A stretch of 64,000 nucleotides of DNA, taken from NCBI GenBank assembly GCA_014904845.1, contig MU119241.1, forward strand, positions 186,001 through 250,000. The letters are read 5' to 3'. Made by a program: the position numbers and the translations under genes. Positions 1-10,824 of the stretch are shown here, piece by piece (positions within the stretch are counted from its first letter, which is position 1; each line of letters begins with the position of its first letter). Origin of the DNA: Acephala macrosclerotiorum (Eukaryota > Ascomycota > Leotiomycetes > Helotiales > Mollisiaceae). The notes under the pieces are model-generated. The model did not search any database. It was not told where the DNA came from and was given only the letters and a program-made list of their open reading frames with translations.

Positions 1-226
1 CGAATGTATCCGCCAGGAACAAAGCATTGATGTCGCCCTCCTCCAGTAACTTCGCCAATTCTGTCCAGTACGAAAGGTCGCGCCTCTTGCTAGCACTTCG
101 ATCGCGTGGGTTCCTCCATTGGCCGAACGACAGATGCCCTACCGTAAACATATCGAAAGCATTGATGAAGATCCGCTTCTTTTCGCTTCCATTCTTCTGT
201 CGCTTTGGTGGAGGTTCGGAAGACAT
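1..226 (-). CDS. FMN-dependent monooxygenase of the NtaA/SnaA/DszA type, 5' part only
   Basis: A minus-strand reading frame starts at an ATG at 226-224 and runs uninterrupted to the window edge, about 75 codons. After a short lysine-rich leader it contains FINAFDM, VGHLSFGQW and YWTELAKLLEEG followed by ALFLADTF. This is the characteristic N-terminus of the bacterial-luciferase-like flavin monooxygenases that include nitrilotriacetate monooxygenase component A and DszA. These enzymes use reduced FMN and oxygen on small organic substrates; fungal members are mostly uncharacterised. The remaining three quarters or more of the protein lies outside the window. The next gene, a Baeyer-Villiger-type monooxygenase, is transcribed in the opposite direction about 0.8 kb away, so two oxygenases are divergently arranged. 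The substrate cannot be stated. Confidence 0.75.
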   Translation of the reverse strand, partial: MSSEPPPKRQKNGSEKKRIFINAFDMFTVGHLSFGQWRNPRDRSASKRRDLSYWTELAKLLEEGDINALFLADTF

Positions 227-1031
227 TGTAGTTATCTGAGGGCAGGTGCTGCTAGTCAAGGAATAAAATGGAAGAGACAATTAAACTTATCACAGAATGG
301 AGAGGTCAGGATGGCAAACTTCCACGATTGACTACCAACTCACGGCGGCAGGGACATTGATTCAGATAGTGATGGCGGGGTAGTCACGCAAAAAAGTGCC
401 AAGGAGAAATTGAGGGGCATGTAACTGTATCCCGCATTATCGTACAGGTTGGTAAGCATGCTTGAGCACGACATGATGATGCCTTCGCGTTGCAGAAGGA
501 GAGAAGTGGGATGAATGTGAACTCGAGGAAGGGAATTAAGGATCACCAGGATGTCAAATCGCGTCGCGAGAGGTAAGGTTAGTTGTTAAGTCCGAAATTC
601 CCTACACCCAATTCGGTAAAGCGCCGGTGGCTAGCTGATGAGGACAAACGCGTTTCCTTCCGGCGCGTCTTCCTCTCTCTCTCCTCCACCATCCGATCTC
701 AATCAAGCACAATAATTCATTAATTTTATCGCAAAACTCTCCTAGTCCTATCAAGTGATAATTAGGCATGTATTGCCGTGATATCCGAACAGGGAATTTC
801 TTCTCCATGGGTCCTTAGCATTCTGCAGGTCGCACGCAGCAGAGGCTGCTGCAATTTTGATCCGCAATGACACCTTCGCAACCACCCCCCTTTCCATACA
901 ATCCCACTCTTGACTTCGCCTCGCTAAAGCGCCATCATGTTGGTTTAAGGAGTCTCGAATGAGCAGATTCCCATTCACAACATCTTTCCGTTCCGTGCTT
1001 TATCCTTTATTGTTGTACAAATATAAGGACA
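227..1031. other. intergenic region between divergent oxygenase genes
   Basis: About 0.8 kb between two divergent start codons, so it should hold both promoters. I see no coding sequence here that resembles a known family; short open frames lack recognisable motifs. A TATA-like stretch (aatataagg) lies just before the start at 1032. Confidence 0.4.
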
Positions 1032-2788
1032 ATGGCGCCACATGCAGATTCTCCTCCTTCTGAGACCGCTGAATTCTCAAAATCTGCGGTGCCTCGGCTG
1101 GCATATCAGGAATCAATGCTGCAATTTTGATACCCCAGAAAGTTCCAGGGATAGAGTTGAAGATCTACGAAAAGACATCAGACATTGTAAGTCTAATTTC
1201 CCCAGCCCACAGTCAAACATAGATCTTAAACAAGACACAGGGCGGTACCTGGAACACCAATATCTATCCGGGTGTCAAGTGTGACATCCCGGCGGATGTT
1301 TACCAAAGCACATTTGCGCCATCCTTAGAATGGACGACACCATACGCCGGAGGTGCTGAGATCAAAGCGTATTGGAGCCGCATCGTCGACAAGTTTGATG
1401 TCCGGAAGTACATCACATTCAACAGCACCATTGCCAGCGCAGAGTGGTCAGAAGAGAAGAGCAAATGGATTGTCCACGTGACTGTCGCTGGCATTTCCAG
1501 GACTGACGAAGCTGATTTCCTGATCACTGCCACAGGACACTTCGCTCAACCTCTTCTGCCCAACTATCCTGGCATCGAAGACTTTGAAGGTCACCTCCGG
1601 CACAGCTCGAATTGGGATCCAAACTTTGACCCTGCAGGGAAGAGGATAGCATTGATCGGCAACGGTGCCTCTGGTCTTCAAGTTCTCCCGGAATTGCAGA
1701 AAGTCGTCAGTCATCTAGATCATTACGCCCGGAACAAAACATGGGTTTCTGGATCATTCGGCGGTGAAGACAACAATGGCCTCATTGCAAAGGAACGCCC
1801 AGACGAAGCTCGAGACCCTGAAAAGTTCCACGAGTACCGAAAGGCCCTAGAAGGCAAATTTTTTAAGCGCTTTGGAGGTCTCATCAAGGACGGCGAAAAG
1901 AATGCAGCATTGCGAAAGACATTCGAGAGGTTGATGACGGACCGACTGGGTGATCGAACAGATCTTTTGGAGTCCATTGTTCCCGACTTCTCTCCTAGCT
2001 GTCGAAGGCTGACACCAGGCCCGGGCTACGTCGAAGCTTTGACAAAGGAGAATGTCTCCTATATCTCAACCCAAATCGAGCGCTTCACAAAAACTGGTAT
2101 CCGGACGGTAGATGGAGTCCACCGAGAAGTTGATGCGATCATTTGCAGTACTGGAGCTGATGTCTCATTCTCCACGGCCTTCCCGATCATTGCCAAGGGA
2201 ATTGATTTGCAAAGTGCTTGGCGGCCAGGAGGTAACCCTGGATTTCCAGATTCCTATCTTGCCATCGCTGCTCCGAATTTCCCGAACCTATTCTTCCTGC
2301 TTGGACCAAACGCAACAGGCCAAGCAGGTACTCTGCCTCACGCTGCGGAGAACCAAGTTACTTACATCGCCAAAGTCCTTCGAAAGGCGAAGACTCAAGG
2401 AATCAAAACGATCACGCCCACTCAGGCCGCTACAAATGACTTCCGTGCCTACTGCGAATCGTTCTTCCCCCGCACTGTGATGAGCGAGCAATGCAGCTCT
2501 TGGTACAACGGAGGCATTGTTGGAGGACGAGTGCATGGTGTTTGGCCTGGAAGCGGCACTCATGTGAACATTGTCCGTCGAGATCCGAGGTGGGAGGACT
2601 TCGACTTCACTTACCGAAGCTCCAGTGGGAACCGATTCGCATATTTCGGGAACGGCTTCACTCTGAAAGATGAGCTGGTGGATAAGGATCCAGATGCAGA
2701 GGTCGATCTGACTCCGTACCTCAAGAAAGAGGCTGTTGATGGCAAGGTGGATCTCAGAGCTTACAATGAGCTTTGGTTCGATGCTTGA
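1032..2788 (+). pseudogene. Baeyer-Villiger-type flavin monooxygenase with an N-terminal frameshift
   Basis: Exon 1 (1032-1186) and exon 2 (1241-2788) are joined by a 54-nt GT-AG intron in phase 0, giving a protein of roughly 565 residues, normal for the family. Visible are a dinucleotide-binding glycine cluster (GASAGISGI), GGTW followed by YPGVKCDIP, the Baeyer-Villiger fingerprint FEGHLRHSSNW (1583-1615, pattern FxGxxxHxxxW), a second Rossmann motif GNGASG and the C-terminal FAYFGNGF. Such enzymes insert oxygen next to ketones using FAD and NADPH; fungal ones often act in secondary metabolism. The frame from the start ATG at 1032 does not reach the FAD motif: one base appears to be missing in the A-run at 1079-1082. 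In the FAD frame there is a stop at 1070 and no AG acceptor between it and the motif, so a spliced alternative is unlikely. The rest of the frame is open, so either this is a very young pseudogene or a base error. Confidence 0.8.
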
Positions 2789-3264
2789 GATCACGAGAAT
2801 TCAGTTTTGTCAAGTATCCATCGATCATGGAGACTACGCCTGTCATTCTCGGGTACGGCGTAGTGCCAGAAATCGCCCACTCTGTGTCGTACTTTTCGAC
2901 TGTCCTTAGGATCTCGTTCGAGGCATGCTACGGTCGATCCTATACATGAAGTCAACGATTGACCTGCACGAACGTGGTCAATGAGACTTTCACTTTCCAA
3001 GCCTCGATCTTGTTTCGTGACAGCCAAGTATGTACAGTAGGCTGAAGGTGAATGCTGACTTGTCATGCTGGATAGTTCCCGAAATGTGGCAATTGATTGG
3101 CACCCCTCACGATTGGCGAAACGAACTTCCTTTCTGACATCTCACCCCACGTGATCTGCTCTTTCTCGTTTTCATATACAGCTTCCTCTGTATTACCTAT
3201 CTTTGATGTTCATTTATATCTCATTTTAAATCTCCTCGTGTATTGGCCCAGGAAAAAGCAAATC
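2789..3264. other. intergenic region
   Basis: About 0.48 kb between the monooxygenase stop and the sulfotransferase-like start. It presumably contains the 3' end of one gene and the promoter of the next. No coding or repeat structure recognised. Confidence 0.4.
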
Positions 3265-4175
3265 ATGAACCAAGCAGACCTTCACCCCGAGCTCTTACCT
3301 AAAGACCAAAACATCGACCGCCGAACATGCAAACGCATCGTCCCAATGGAAGTCCTAAGCCTCTCAATACCTCGCTCAGGAACAATGTGTACTCTCTTTC
3401 CCCCTTGTTTCCCACCACCATCAATAACAAAAACTTAAGCAATGAAATTCGCCCTAGAAACCCTCGGCTACCACGAAGTCTACCATTTTTTCAACACCTT
3501 CTCCAACATGCGCGACCACGAAATGTGGGTCCCCCTCCTCCACGCTAAATACCATGAACCTCCCCGCTCCACCTCCTCGTGGCGATCCCAATTCGACATG
3601 CTGCTTGGTCACTGCATGGCATTGTGCGATTCTCCGAGTATCTTTTTCGTCGAGGAGCTTTTAGCCGCTTATCCTAATGTCAAAGTTATCTTAGTCCAGA
3701 GGGATTTTGATGCATGGATGAAGAGCTTCGATTTGGTTATTGGGGGGTTGTTCAGTCCGGGGAATGTGATCTTCTCGTTCTTGGATCCGAAGTGGATGGG
3801 GAGGTCGAAAAGGGTGACGATGGGGTGGGCGAGGGGTCATTTTCATGCTAATTCGGCGAAGGAGATGAGGGCTAATTCTAAAGAGGCGTATGAGAGGCAT
3901 TATTTTAATGTGAGGAGATTGATTCCCAAAGAGAGGTTGTTGGAATACGAGTTGGGGGTGGGTGGGAGCCGCTTTGTGAGTTTTTGGAGGAGATCCCTGA
4001 GGAGGGGTTCCCGAGGGTGAATGAGAGTGAGATGTTTGCGGAGAAGGTGCATATTATTATCCGAAAGATGGTCATTGCGTCAATGACGAATATCTTGATG
4101 GTTGGTGGTGGGGTTGGGTTGTGGGGTGGGCTGCTTGGTGGCAGTTCAAAGGCCGGGAATGATTTGGTTATATGA
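3265..4175 (+). pseudogene. fungal sulfotransferase-like P-loop protein, frameshifted
   Basis: Exon 1 starts at 3265 and ends at 3388; a 51-nt GT-AG intron (3389-3439) interrupts the P-loop-like PRSGTMSMK sequence, exactly where the phosphate-binding loop of the fungal Sulfotransfer_4-type family is expected. Exon 2 continues with VILVQRDFDAW (the 3'-phosphate-binding region) and LIPKERLLEYELG. Immediately after, in a G-rich run at about 3952-3966, the frame is lost: the expected continuation (PLCEFL, then FPRVNE) is present but one base out of register, from about 3968 to the stop at 4175, and ends in a hydrophobic glycine-rich tail typical of these proteins. Left alone the frame terminates at 4020. 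The family transfers or binds sulfonate groups in theory; fungal members have no firm function. A single missing G explains the break. Confidence 0.75.
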
Positions 4176-4241
4176 AAAGGATGAAAGCACTCATTCGAGC
4201 AGGGACATTAGAGTTGCTAGTAGAGGGTGTCATTTTTGCAA

Positions 4242-5179
4242 CTATGATGCTGCACCGATAATGAGCCTGGCTCTGATCTTCTCGATATCCTCGTTGTCAA
4301 AGCCTAACTCCTTCGTCAAATACCCCGCGGCTCCAGGGTAAGTCGGCCCCGCTCCTTCAGATCCCCACTTCTCATTCATATATTCAAGGAGGAAAAGGAT
4401 GTTCGATCTTTTCATCCCGCACAATGCTTCCATTCCGGGTCTTCAAGTGCATCATCGAAGTTTTCTTTTCCCATTTGCTGTAGCAAGACCTTGAGCAAAT
4501 ACATGCGGAACGGCTCTACTCCGATTCTCGTGAGCGCGTAGTCCTGCGCGATGGTTTCCGATGGAGTGTCCAGAAGAGCAAGAATCAAAGCTGAGAGGAC
4601 ACCAGTGCGATCCTTCCCAGCAGTACAATGAAACAAAATCCGAGCATCACCATCCCTCAGTCTCTCAAAGACAGCCTTATAAGTACTCGCATGAGTCTCT
4701 AAAACGTTCCCATACATCTTCACATACCCCTCTTTCCCTTCATTTTCCACAAAATCCTCAACCTTCGCAACCTGGAGCACTTACTTTGGCCTCTCTTCCC
4801 CTTCCTCTTCATCCTCACTCAAGAGTTTAGGACCGAAGTCCGCAGTACTAGGTATCCATACGGTTTCAATACCAGGGATTTCAGGACTTGGCGACTTCTC
4901 TCTTTCCAACCTGCTTCGCAAGTCGAAGATTGCCGTGATGCCGTATGTGGTTTTCAGAGGCGCAAGTACGGCGGGTGAGAGGTGAGAGAGAGAGCCCGAG
5001 CGGAAGATAAGGCCTGGCTTGAGGGTTGGAGATGAGATTGTGCGGAGGTTGAGTGCGCCAGGAATGGGAATGAAGGGGTGGAATTGGAGGACTCGGGAGA
5101 CTTCGGCTTCGGGAAGAGCGTCTCGGACTGAGACTTCATACAGAGCTGAGAGCTTAGATAGTTTTTGCTGGATTGACAT
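4242..5179 (-). pseudogene. tyrosine/serine phosphatase (Y_phosphatase3 type) with a stop and a frameshift
   Basis: Reading on the minus strand from an ATG at 5179 gives the N-terminal half of a dual-specificity-like phosphatase (LIFRSGSL, then FDLRSRLEREK). The frame meets a TAA at 4783-4781 and then continues in the same frame with VAKVEDFVENEG and the catalytic loop HCTAGKDRTG, which is the CX5R signature (Cys nucleophile, Arg). Near 4433 the frame shifts by one base at an A-run and the C-terminus (MKRSNILFLLEYMNEKW to IGAAS) lies in the neighbouring frame, ending at 4242. A good donor-like sequence overlaps the TAA, but no downstream acceptor restores the frame. An in-frame upstream ATG at 5317 exists; 5179 fits the family better. 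Two independent lesions make this a probable pseudogene; the catalytic residues are intact. Confidence 0.8.
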
Positions 5180-6534
5180 AATGACTTGATGGGGTTGGAT
5201 GAGATTGGAAATGGGACCTGGGCACGCGACAGTTGATTGTTCAAGTATTGGAACTGCTCGGTACAATGTCGACCCGATCCTAGTGATGCCTTGGCATCTA
5301 GGACTTTGAGATCCCAAAGTCCTTCATACTCAAGGACTTTTTATAGGGCAAACTGTTTCCAAGAGAAAATATAGGAGTCCTATATGGCTTGGCAGATTTT
5401 GCCTGTCTCACACTAGCTAGAAATAGACTTGCACACGTAACGGCCGAAGCGAATCACGTGCACGAGGATCATCTCGTCGGTTTGGTAGTATCCGGTTCTA
5501 GGAGAGCCCAGTTTCCGACATTCTTTAAAAAGACACTAGACTCGATATTTATGCAACGTGATACAGTAGACACGCGTGCATAGAATGACGTGGCGTCTAC
5601 TGGGTGCCGAAGCTTCGGGCCTCATTCCTTGCAACGCATCTGGGGATTGGAGATCCCCCAGACCTAAACGAATAACTCTTCTTCTCAAGTTGGGCTCCTT
5701 GGAATAGGCCCCATATCCGGACCCGCACAAAACCTGAAGAACCCTGGAACCATCAAACCCCTTAGTCACGTGCTGTTAAACATAGCCTCTCGGACTGCAA
5801 AGGCAGGGCTCAAACAAATACATCAAGAAGGAAAAGGAGTTGCAGGCCTTGCCTTGATCCGAAGGAAATTGAAGGAAACTGACAAAAGAAAACCAGTTTC
5901 GACTTTGATGTTCTAGAGAAGAGGAAAGTGCTGCCCCTGAGCCCCTGAGCCCCTGAGTTCTCTAAACGACGCCGCTAGGGGGCTTGTCCCGGCGCTAGTG
6001 AAGCCTAAAAACTTTACCAATTCAGGACTTCAACCAACCATTACCACATCAGCAGACGCATCCGAACGCTCCAAGGCTACGTTCCTCGCCAGCTTTTAAC
6101 GCACTTCTTCTCCATGACATGATGATATATCTCGTCTTCATCAATGAGTGTTGCACGGTTTTAAGAAAGCTGTCTAGCTACGGCCTTGGACCCCGCTCAG
6201 CTTGACGACGGGTGTTGACGCGCCTCCACGAAAATCCGGGTATGAAACTTGCCGAGCGCTCTGAGGTCTGAACGCATATCTTACCTCGATCCAATTGGCA
6301 AGTACTCGAGATATTAAAAGCTGTATCCTGGATCAAAAAGCAGATCTTTAATGGGGCTGTACAAAGGCTGAAACCAGCCATTGGCCGGCTCACGGTCGTG
6401 AGAACTTCAGGGCAGTATCACCAACGATCTGTGCAAGGATGGTTGACATCATAAGAAGGGCCTCAATATGCCCGTATTAAAAATTTGAAGCTCTTGAGCA
6501 TACCTGACGGAAGATAAACTATGAAGGAATCAAA
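5180..6534. other. 1.35 kb intergenic region
   Basis: No coding sequence recognised. It contains three head-to-tail copies of the octamer GCCCCTGA at 5933-5956 and otherwise looks like unique non-coding DNA. The last part must carry the promoter of the nucleoside transporter. Confidence 0.4.
5933..5956 (+). repeat. 8-bp tandem repeat, three copies
   Basis: GCCCCTGA occurs three times head to tail without mismatch. It is a short simple repeat with no visible function. Confidence 0.8.
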
Positions 6535-8796
6535 ATGTCTGGCCAAGAAGAGTCTTCGGTTCCGAGCAGGAGAACTTTCGCCAACTCCGGACAACGACTC
6601 TCGGAACATCGCACCTCTCTGCGTTCGATACAAGAAGAGCGCATGAGCTACCAGAAGAATCTCAACGAAGATGGCATCTCGATCTCGGAGAATGATTCGA
6701 ATACTTTTGCTTCAGAGAATGTTCGCCGGGGATTCAGTCAGAGGAGCAGGAAGAATAGAATAATCGATCGCAGTAGAAACGAGTACGCTGCTTACTTCAA
6801 ACATTTTAAAAGGCCATCAACTGCACACTCGGTGCGATCCTTCTTCACATCGAAACAAGAAGCGCCTAAACTGGATGTCTACGAATTGGGTCCTGCTTCG
6901 TATCAAAATGGCCCAACAGACTCGCCGCCATCTGAAAATGATGCGGCGAGTCAGAAGTCTGCAAGTTCTTTTAGAGGATCTAAGACAATCATCGTTCATT
7001 TCTGTCTTGGCCTTCTTTTCACCGGGTAAGTGGCATTCGACGTTAAGAAGTTCAAAGCAGCTGCTGCTGACGGAATGTAGTTGGTGGATTGCAAGTCTGA
7101 TCTTGCATCGAGGTGACAAGAACTGGGTCGTTCCTCTTTTGCTCTGGATGGCGATCATGTTTCGACTAGTGACCTTCTATACTGGATCCAGATTTCTTAC
7201 GACGCCAGTGCACTTCGTCTGGCGCAGCACAGCGTTGAACGTCACTTCACTCATCCCATCGAGGCTTCGGTTACCAATCAGTGCAGCTTTTATGATAGCT
7301 GTAATCGTCATCGGTGCTATGCTCAGCGAAGAATTTGAAGACAATACTCGAGTCAATCGAGCAGTCAGTCTGAGTGGCATTGGAGTATGCCTTTTCCTGC
7401 TCTGGCTCACTTCGAGGAATCGAAGGCTCATCAATTGGCATACGATCATTGTGGGGATGTTGATGCAATTCGTCATTGCCCTATTCGTGCTCAGGACTGC
7501 CGTTGGCTTCAATATTTTCAGCTTTCTATCACAGCTTTGTCGAGAATTCTTGGGCTTCGCGGATAATGGCCTCGCTTTCTTGACCGATGCTACAGTCCCG
7601 ACGTTGACTTGGTTTGCAATCTCTATTATTCCGCCCATCATCTTCTTTGCTGGAGTGGCCCAGCTTTTGTCTTACTGGCAAGTCCAACGTTCACATTCTT
7701 CTTTCTCATTTACTAACAGTCGTCAGGGGTGTTCTCCCGTGGTTCGTAAAGAAGTCTGCCACTCTCTTCAATTGGGCTCTGCAAGTTTCCGGCGTGGAAG
7801 CTGTCGTCGCATCGACCTCACCTTTCCTGGGTCAGGGCGAAGCAGTAATGTTGATACGTCCGTTCATTCCGTACATCACCAACGCCGAACTGCATCAAGT
7901 CATGTGCTCTGGCTTTGCTACCATTGCTGGCAGCGTTCTAGTCACGTACATCAATCTCGGGATTAATGGTCACGCTCTGATATCATCCTGCGTCATGTCG
8001 ATTCCAGCTTCTTTGGTCGTCAGCAAGCTTCGATATCCGGAAGAGGACGAAACATCTTCATATGTGGTTATCTCAGACATTCGCAAGCACGATGGGGTAA
8101 ATTTCGTGCATGCTTTCACAAACGGTAAGCATCTCGGAATGTGTAACGCACTGATTTCTTGACTGATAGCTCTCAGGCGTTTGGTTGGGCCTGAAGATCG
8201 CAGGAATTGTAATTGCTATTCTAGCAAGTGTTATTGCTTTCATAGCCTTGCTTGATGGGCTTTTGACCTGGTGGGGCGAGTACATCAACATCGGCCCCGA
8301 AACTCCATTGACCCTCGAGTTGATAGCGAGCTACCTCCTGTATCCTGTGGCCTTCATGTTGGGTGTACCTCGAAACGGAGATCTTCTTAAGGTGGCGCGA
8401 CTGATTGGCGTCAAGATACTGAAGGTAGGGCCATCACTAGACAATGGCAAGACACAGAGCTGACTACCACAGAATGAATTCGCCGCCTATGAAGAGTTGC
8501 AGACGAATCCAACATATGCGACCATGAGCAGCCGATCTCGCCTTATCGCGACCTACAGTCTTTGTGGATTTGGAAACATCGGAGCAATGGGTACTCAAAT
8601 CGGACTTATGTCTCAAATGGCCCCTGAACGAAGCGAAGATATTGCTCGTGTGGCTGGAAGTGCGTTGATAACGGGAATCATCTCCACTCTTTTGAGTGCC
8701 TCGATGGCCGGTGTACTCATTACAGATCAGGCTGTATTGTTCTTGGCCCCAACTTCGAACAGCACAGTCCCTGCAGCCACACTAGCCCTCAGTTGA
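6535..8796 (+). CDS. concentrative nucleoside transporter (CNT family)
   Basis: Five exons (6535-7025, 7081-7677, 7727-8124, 8177-8424, 8473-8796) join into an uninterrupted 685-residue protein. A hydrophilic, serine-rich cytosolic N-terminus of about 150 residues is followed by roughly ten or more hydrophobic helices. The conserved CNT core is clear: YWGVLPWFVKK, VSGVEAVVASTSPFLGQGE, HQVMCSGFATIAGSVL and CGFGNIGAMGTQIG, corresponding to the Nucleos_tra2 N-terminal, gate and C-terminal domains. CNT proteins import nucleosides at the plasma membrane driven by a proton or sodium gradient. The second intron (7678-7726) is a GC-AG intron with a GCAAGT donor and a TACTAAC branch point; a GT donor there would break the frame. 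No lesions, in contrast to the genes just upstream. Confidence 0.92.
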
Positions 8797-9223
8797 ATTT
8801 ATCAATGAATTCTTGGATGCGTCCCTGCTTCATGAAGTATGGCGTGGAATAACCCGATCCCTACAGTGGTCCCAGAATGTTGGTATTGGTTCCCTATCTC
8901 AGCTCGGCTGTGCCCAACGACGCTAATGCTCCCTTACCATCCCCTCGGGTCTGACTCGGATGCCTTCCGAGCGAAGGAATTCGAGATTGTGTAAATTCCT
9001 TACATCTGATTATTGGAGTACTGGAATTTTGCCGTCAGCGTCTCCCATACAGCATGTTGTTTGATGTCACTACGGGTGTAGAGAACCGAAACGCGCTGGT
9101 TTTCCTATATTCCAAGCCTCCATAACTGAACACAGTGATCTTCTTGTTTCGTTCTTTTCCTTTCCCTTCCGCATACCCACAAAATAGTCGAGACACAATT
9201 GATTTTGGTGCGAAGTTATTTCG
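8797..9223. other. intergenic region upstream of the terpene synthase
   Basis: About 0.43 kb with no coding signal. CT-rich stretches just before 9224 (ttcgttcttttcctttccc) are typical of fungal promoters near transcription starts. Confidence 0.35.
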
Positions 9224-10563
9224 ATGCTCATGTCTTTCAACGAGAACCAACGCCGATACCGAGATCCGGTCGCTTACGAGTACCAACACTCTCTGCCTGT
9301 GGAGCCCACACTCTATGACAACGATGACTACCTCTTCGATGTCAGACCCCGAGTCAGCTCTTTCGCTGATGTTTCTGATGCAGCCTGTTTTGAGGTCCGA
9401 AATAATTGGAAGGCTGCTACCGGCAAGGAACACACTGGAGCTGGCTGCATGGGTCCTGTGAGTGGCAACTTTGCAGCTCTCTGCTTTTCTGAAGCTACCA
9501 AGGATCGTTTGTTCGCTTTGGCGTTTGTGAATGAATTCATCTTCATTCAAGATGGTGAGTGAATTGTTTATCTGATGATGGGAGATTGTGTTAACACATT
9601 GAAGACTATGTCGATGTTGCTGAGATTGGAGATATGGTGAGCAATTCACATTGAGGCATCTCGCAACAAGAGGAAAACTGACATCCTTCGAGGACAGTGC
9701 TGTTGATGAATTCTCATGGATCGATGACAAGACGCCGGGCATAGCAAAGTCCAAAGACGAGATACATAAGTTAATCAAGGCTGTCCAAGCCAAGGTCCTC
9801 GCTCAGCTTCTACAAGAAAAAGTGGCTGGAGGCTGCGTCATTGATGAGATCAAGAAGTTAACTGAAGAGCAAGCCTTTACACGGCAATTTGACTTCAAGA
9901 ATGGCAGCATCGAGGAATACATCGAGTTCAGACATAGGGACATTGGTACCTAGTAAGTCTTTCCTCTTTCCTCACAGCGCAATTCTCACCGCTAATCTAC
10001 TGTTCAGCTTCATCTCCGCTTGCACTGGGTTTAGCGTTTTCCCCACCATCTCTCCAGCCGAAGTCGAATCCGCCCTCGATATCACAAAGATCGGCTACGC
10101 ATGTGCCATGCTATGCAACGACTACTGGTCTTGGGAAAAGGAATTCGAAGACTTCACTGGCGAGGGCAACTGGCCAGTCAACGCCGTCTATCTCTTCATG
10201 CAACAACACAATGTCGACGCGGAGACTGCAAAGGAAATGGTCAAGATCAAGACAATGGAGCTGGCGAAGGAGTATGGAGAGAAAGCTGTCAAGTATGTTG
10301 AGGATATACCTGTTGATTCGGCGATCATGAGATGGTTTGGGCTTTTGGATTTGGTTGTTGCCGGGAACGCTTTGTGGTCCATCACCTGCCCTCGATATCA
10401 TCGAGAGAGGCCTCAGGGTTACAGGGGTCAGACGGCTGGGCAGAACAATGTCGAACGGGTGTTTCCTTTCAGAGATGCTGGCTTGAGCTTTACCCCGCCG
10501 CCAGAAGAGGGCTCAAAGCACGAACCTTTTCTTTCATCACAAGACGAGCTACCCTTAGAGTAG
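9224..10563 (+). CDS. class I terpene cyclase domain of a chimeric terpene synthase
   Basis: Four exons (9224-9554, 9605-9636, 9693-9952, 10008-10563) give a 392-residue protein ending at TAG 10561. The N-terminal half has YDNDDYLFDVRPR and GCMGPVSGNF, typical of fungal chimeric terpene synthases (fusicoccadiene/ophiobolin synthase type). The aspartate-rich metal motif DDYVDVAE is assembled across the first intron, and the second metal motif NDYWSWEKE (NSE type) lies in exon 4, so the ionising active site looks intact. A second in-frame ATG at 9230 is an equally good start. In the known family a C-terminal prenyltransferase domain follows in the same polypeptide; here translation stops in what should be the linker, and the prenyltransferase lies downstream in decay. 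The cyclase could still act on C15-C25 diphosphates supplied by other enzymes. The product cannot be predicted. Confidence 0.85.
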
Positions 10564-10824
10564 GCTGCTTAGATCCTTGCATCAATTTAAAATCCGGGAG
10601 TGATTTTACTAAAAAGGTCAATTTCCGATTATTTAAGCCCGAGCCTTTTCGCACCTTTTTACCGAAGCTCATACTACTCAAGCTTCCTCCCGCCGCACGT
10701 CTTGTGGGGCTCCATGTGGAGAGGAGAGAGGGGGGGGACGAGTAGTCTACCTCAGAGAAGATTTGTGAGAAGGTAGAGGGACCCCGAACGTTCTGAGAAA
10801 CAAAGCTTACATTTACAGTTTACT
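10564..10824. other. degenerated linker between cyclase and prenyltransferase halves
   Basis: About 260 bp between the cyclase stop codon and the first recognisable prenyltransferase codons. It carries several stops in the shared frame. The two halves remain in the same reading frame across it (10561 and 10825 are congruent), as expected if this was once the coding linker of a single fused gene. Confidence 0.5.

Noticed and set aside
2288..2794. 168-codon antisense frame in the BVMO gene
   Set aside because: Antisense shadow of a conserved domain.
4768..4783. A 13-nt GT-AG segment over the phosphatase TAA as an intron
   Set aside because: Far below any plausible intron length and its removal shifts the frame away from the conserved sequence.
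9035..9793. 252-codon antisense frame across the terpene synthase start
   Set aside because: Shadow of the coding strand; the plus strand has diagnostic terpene cyclase motifs.
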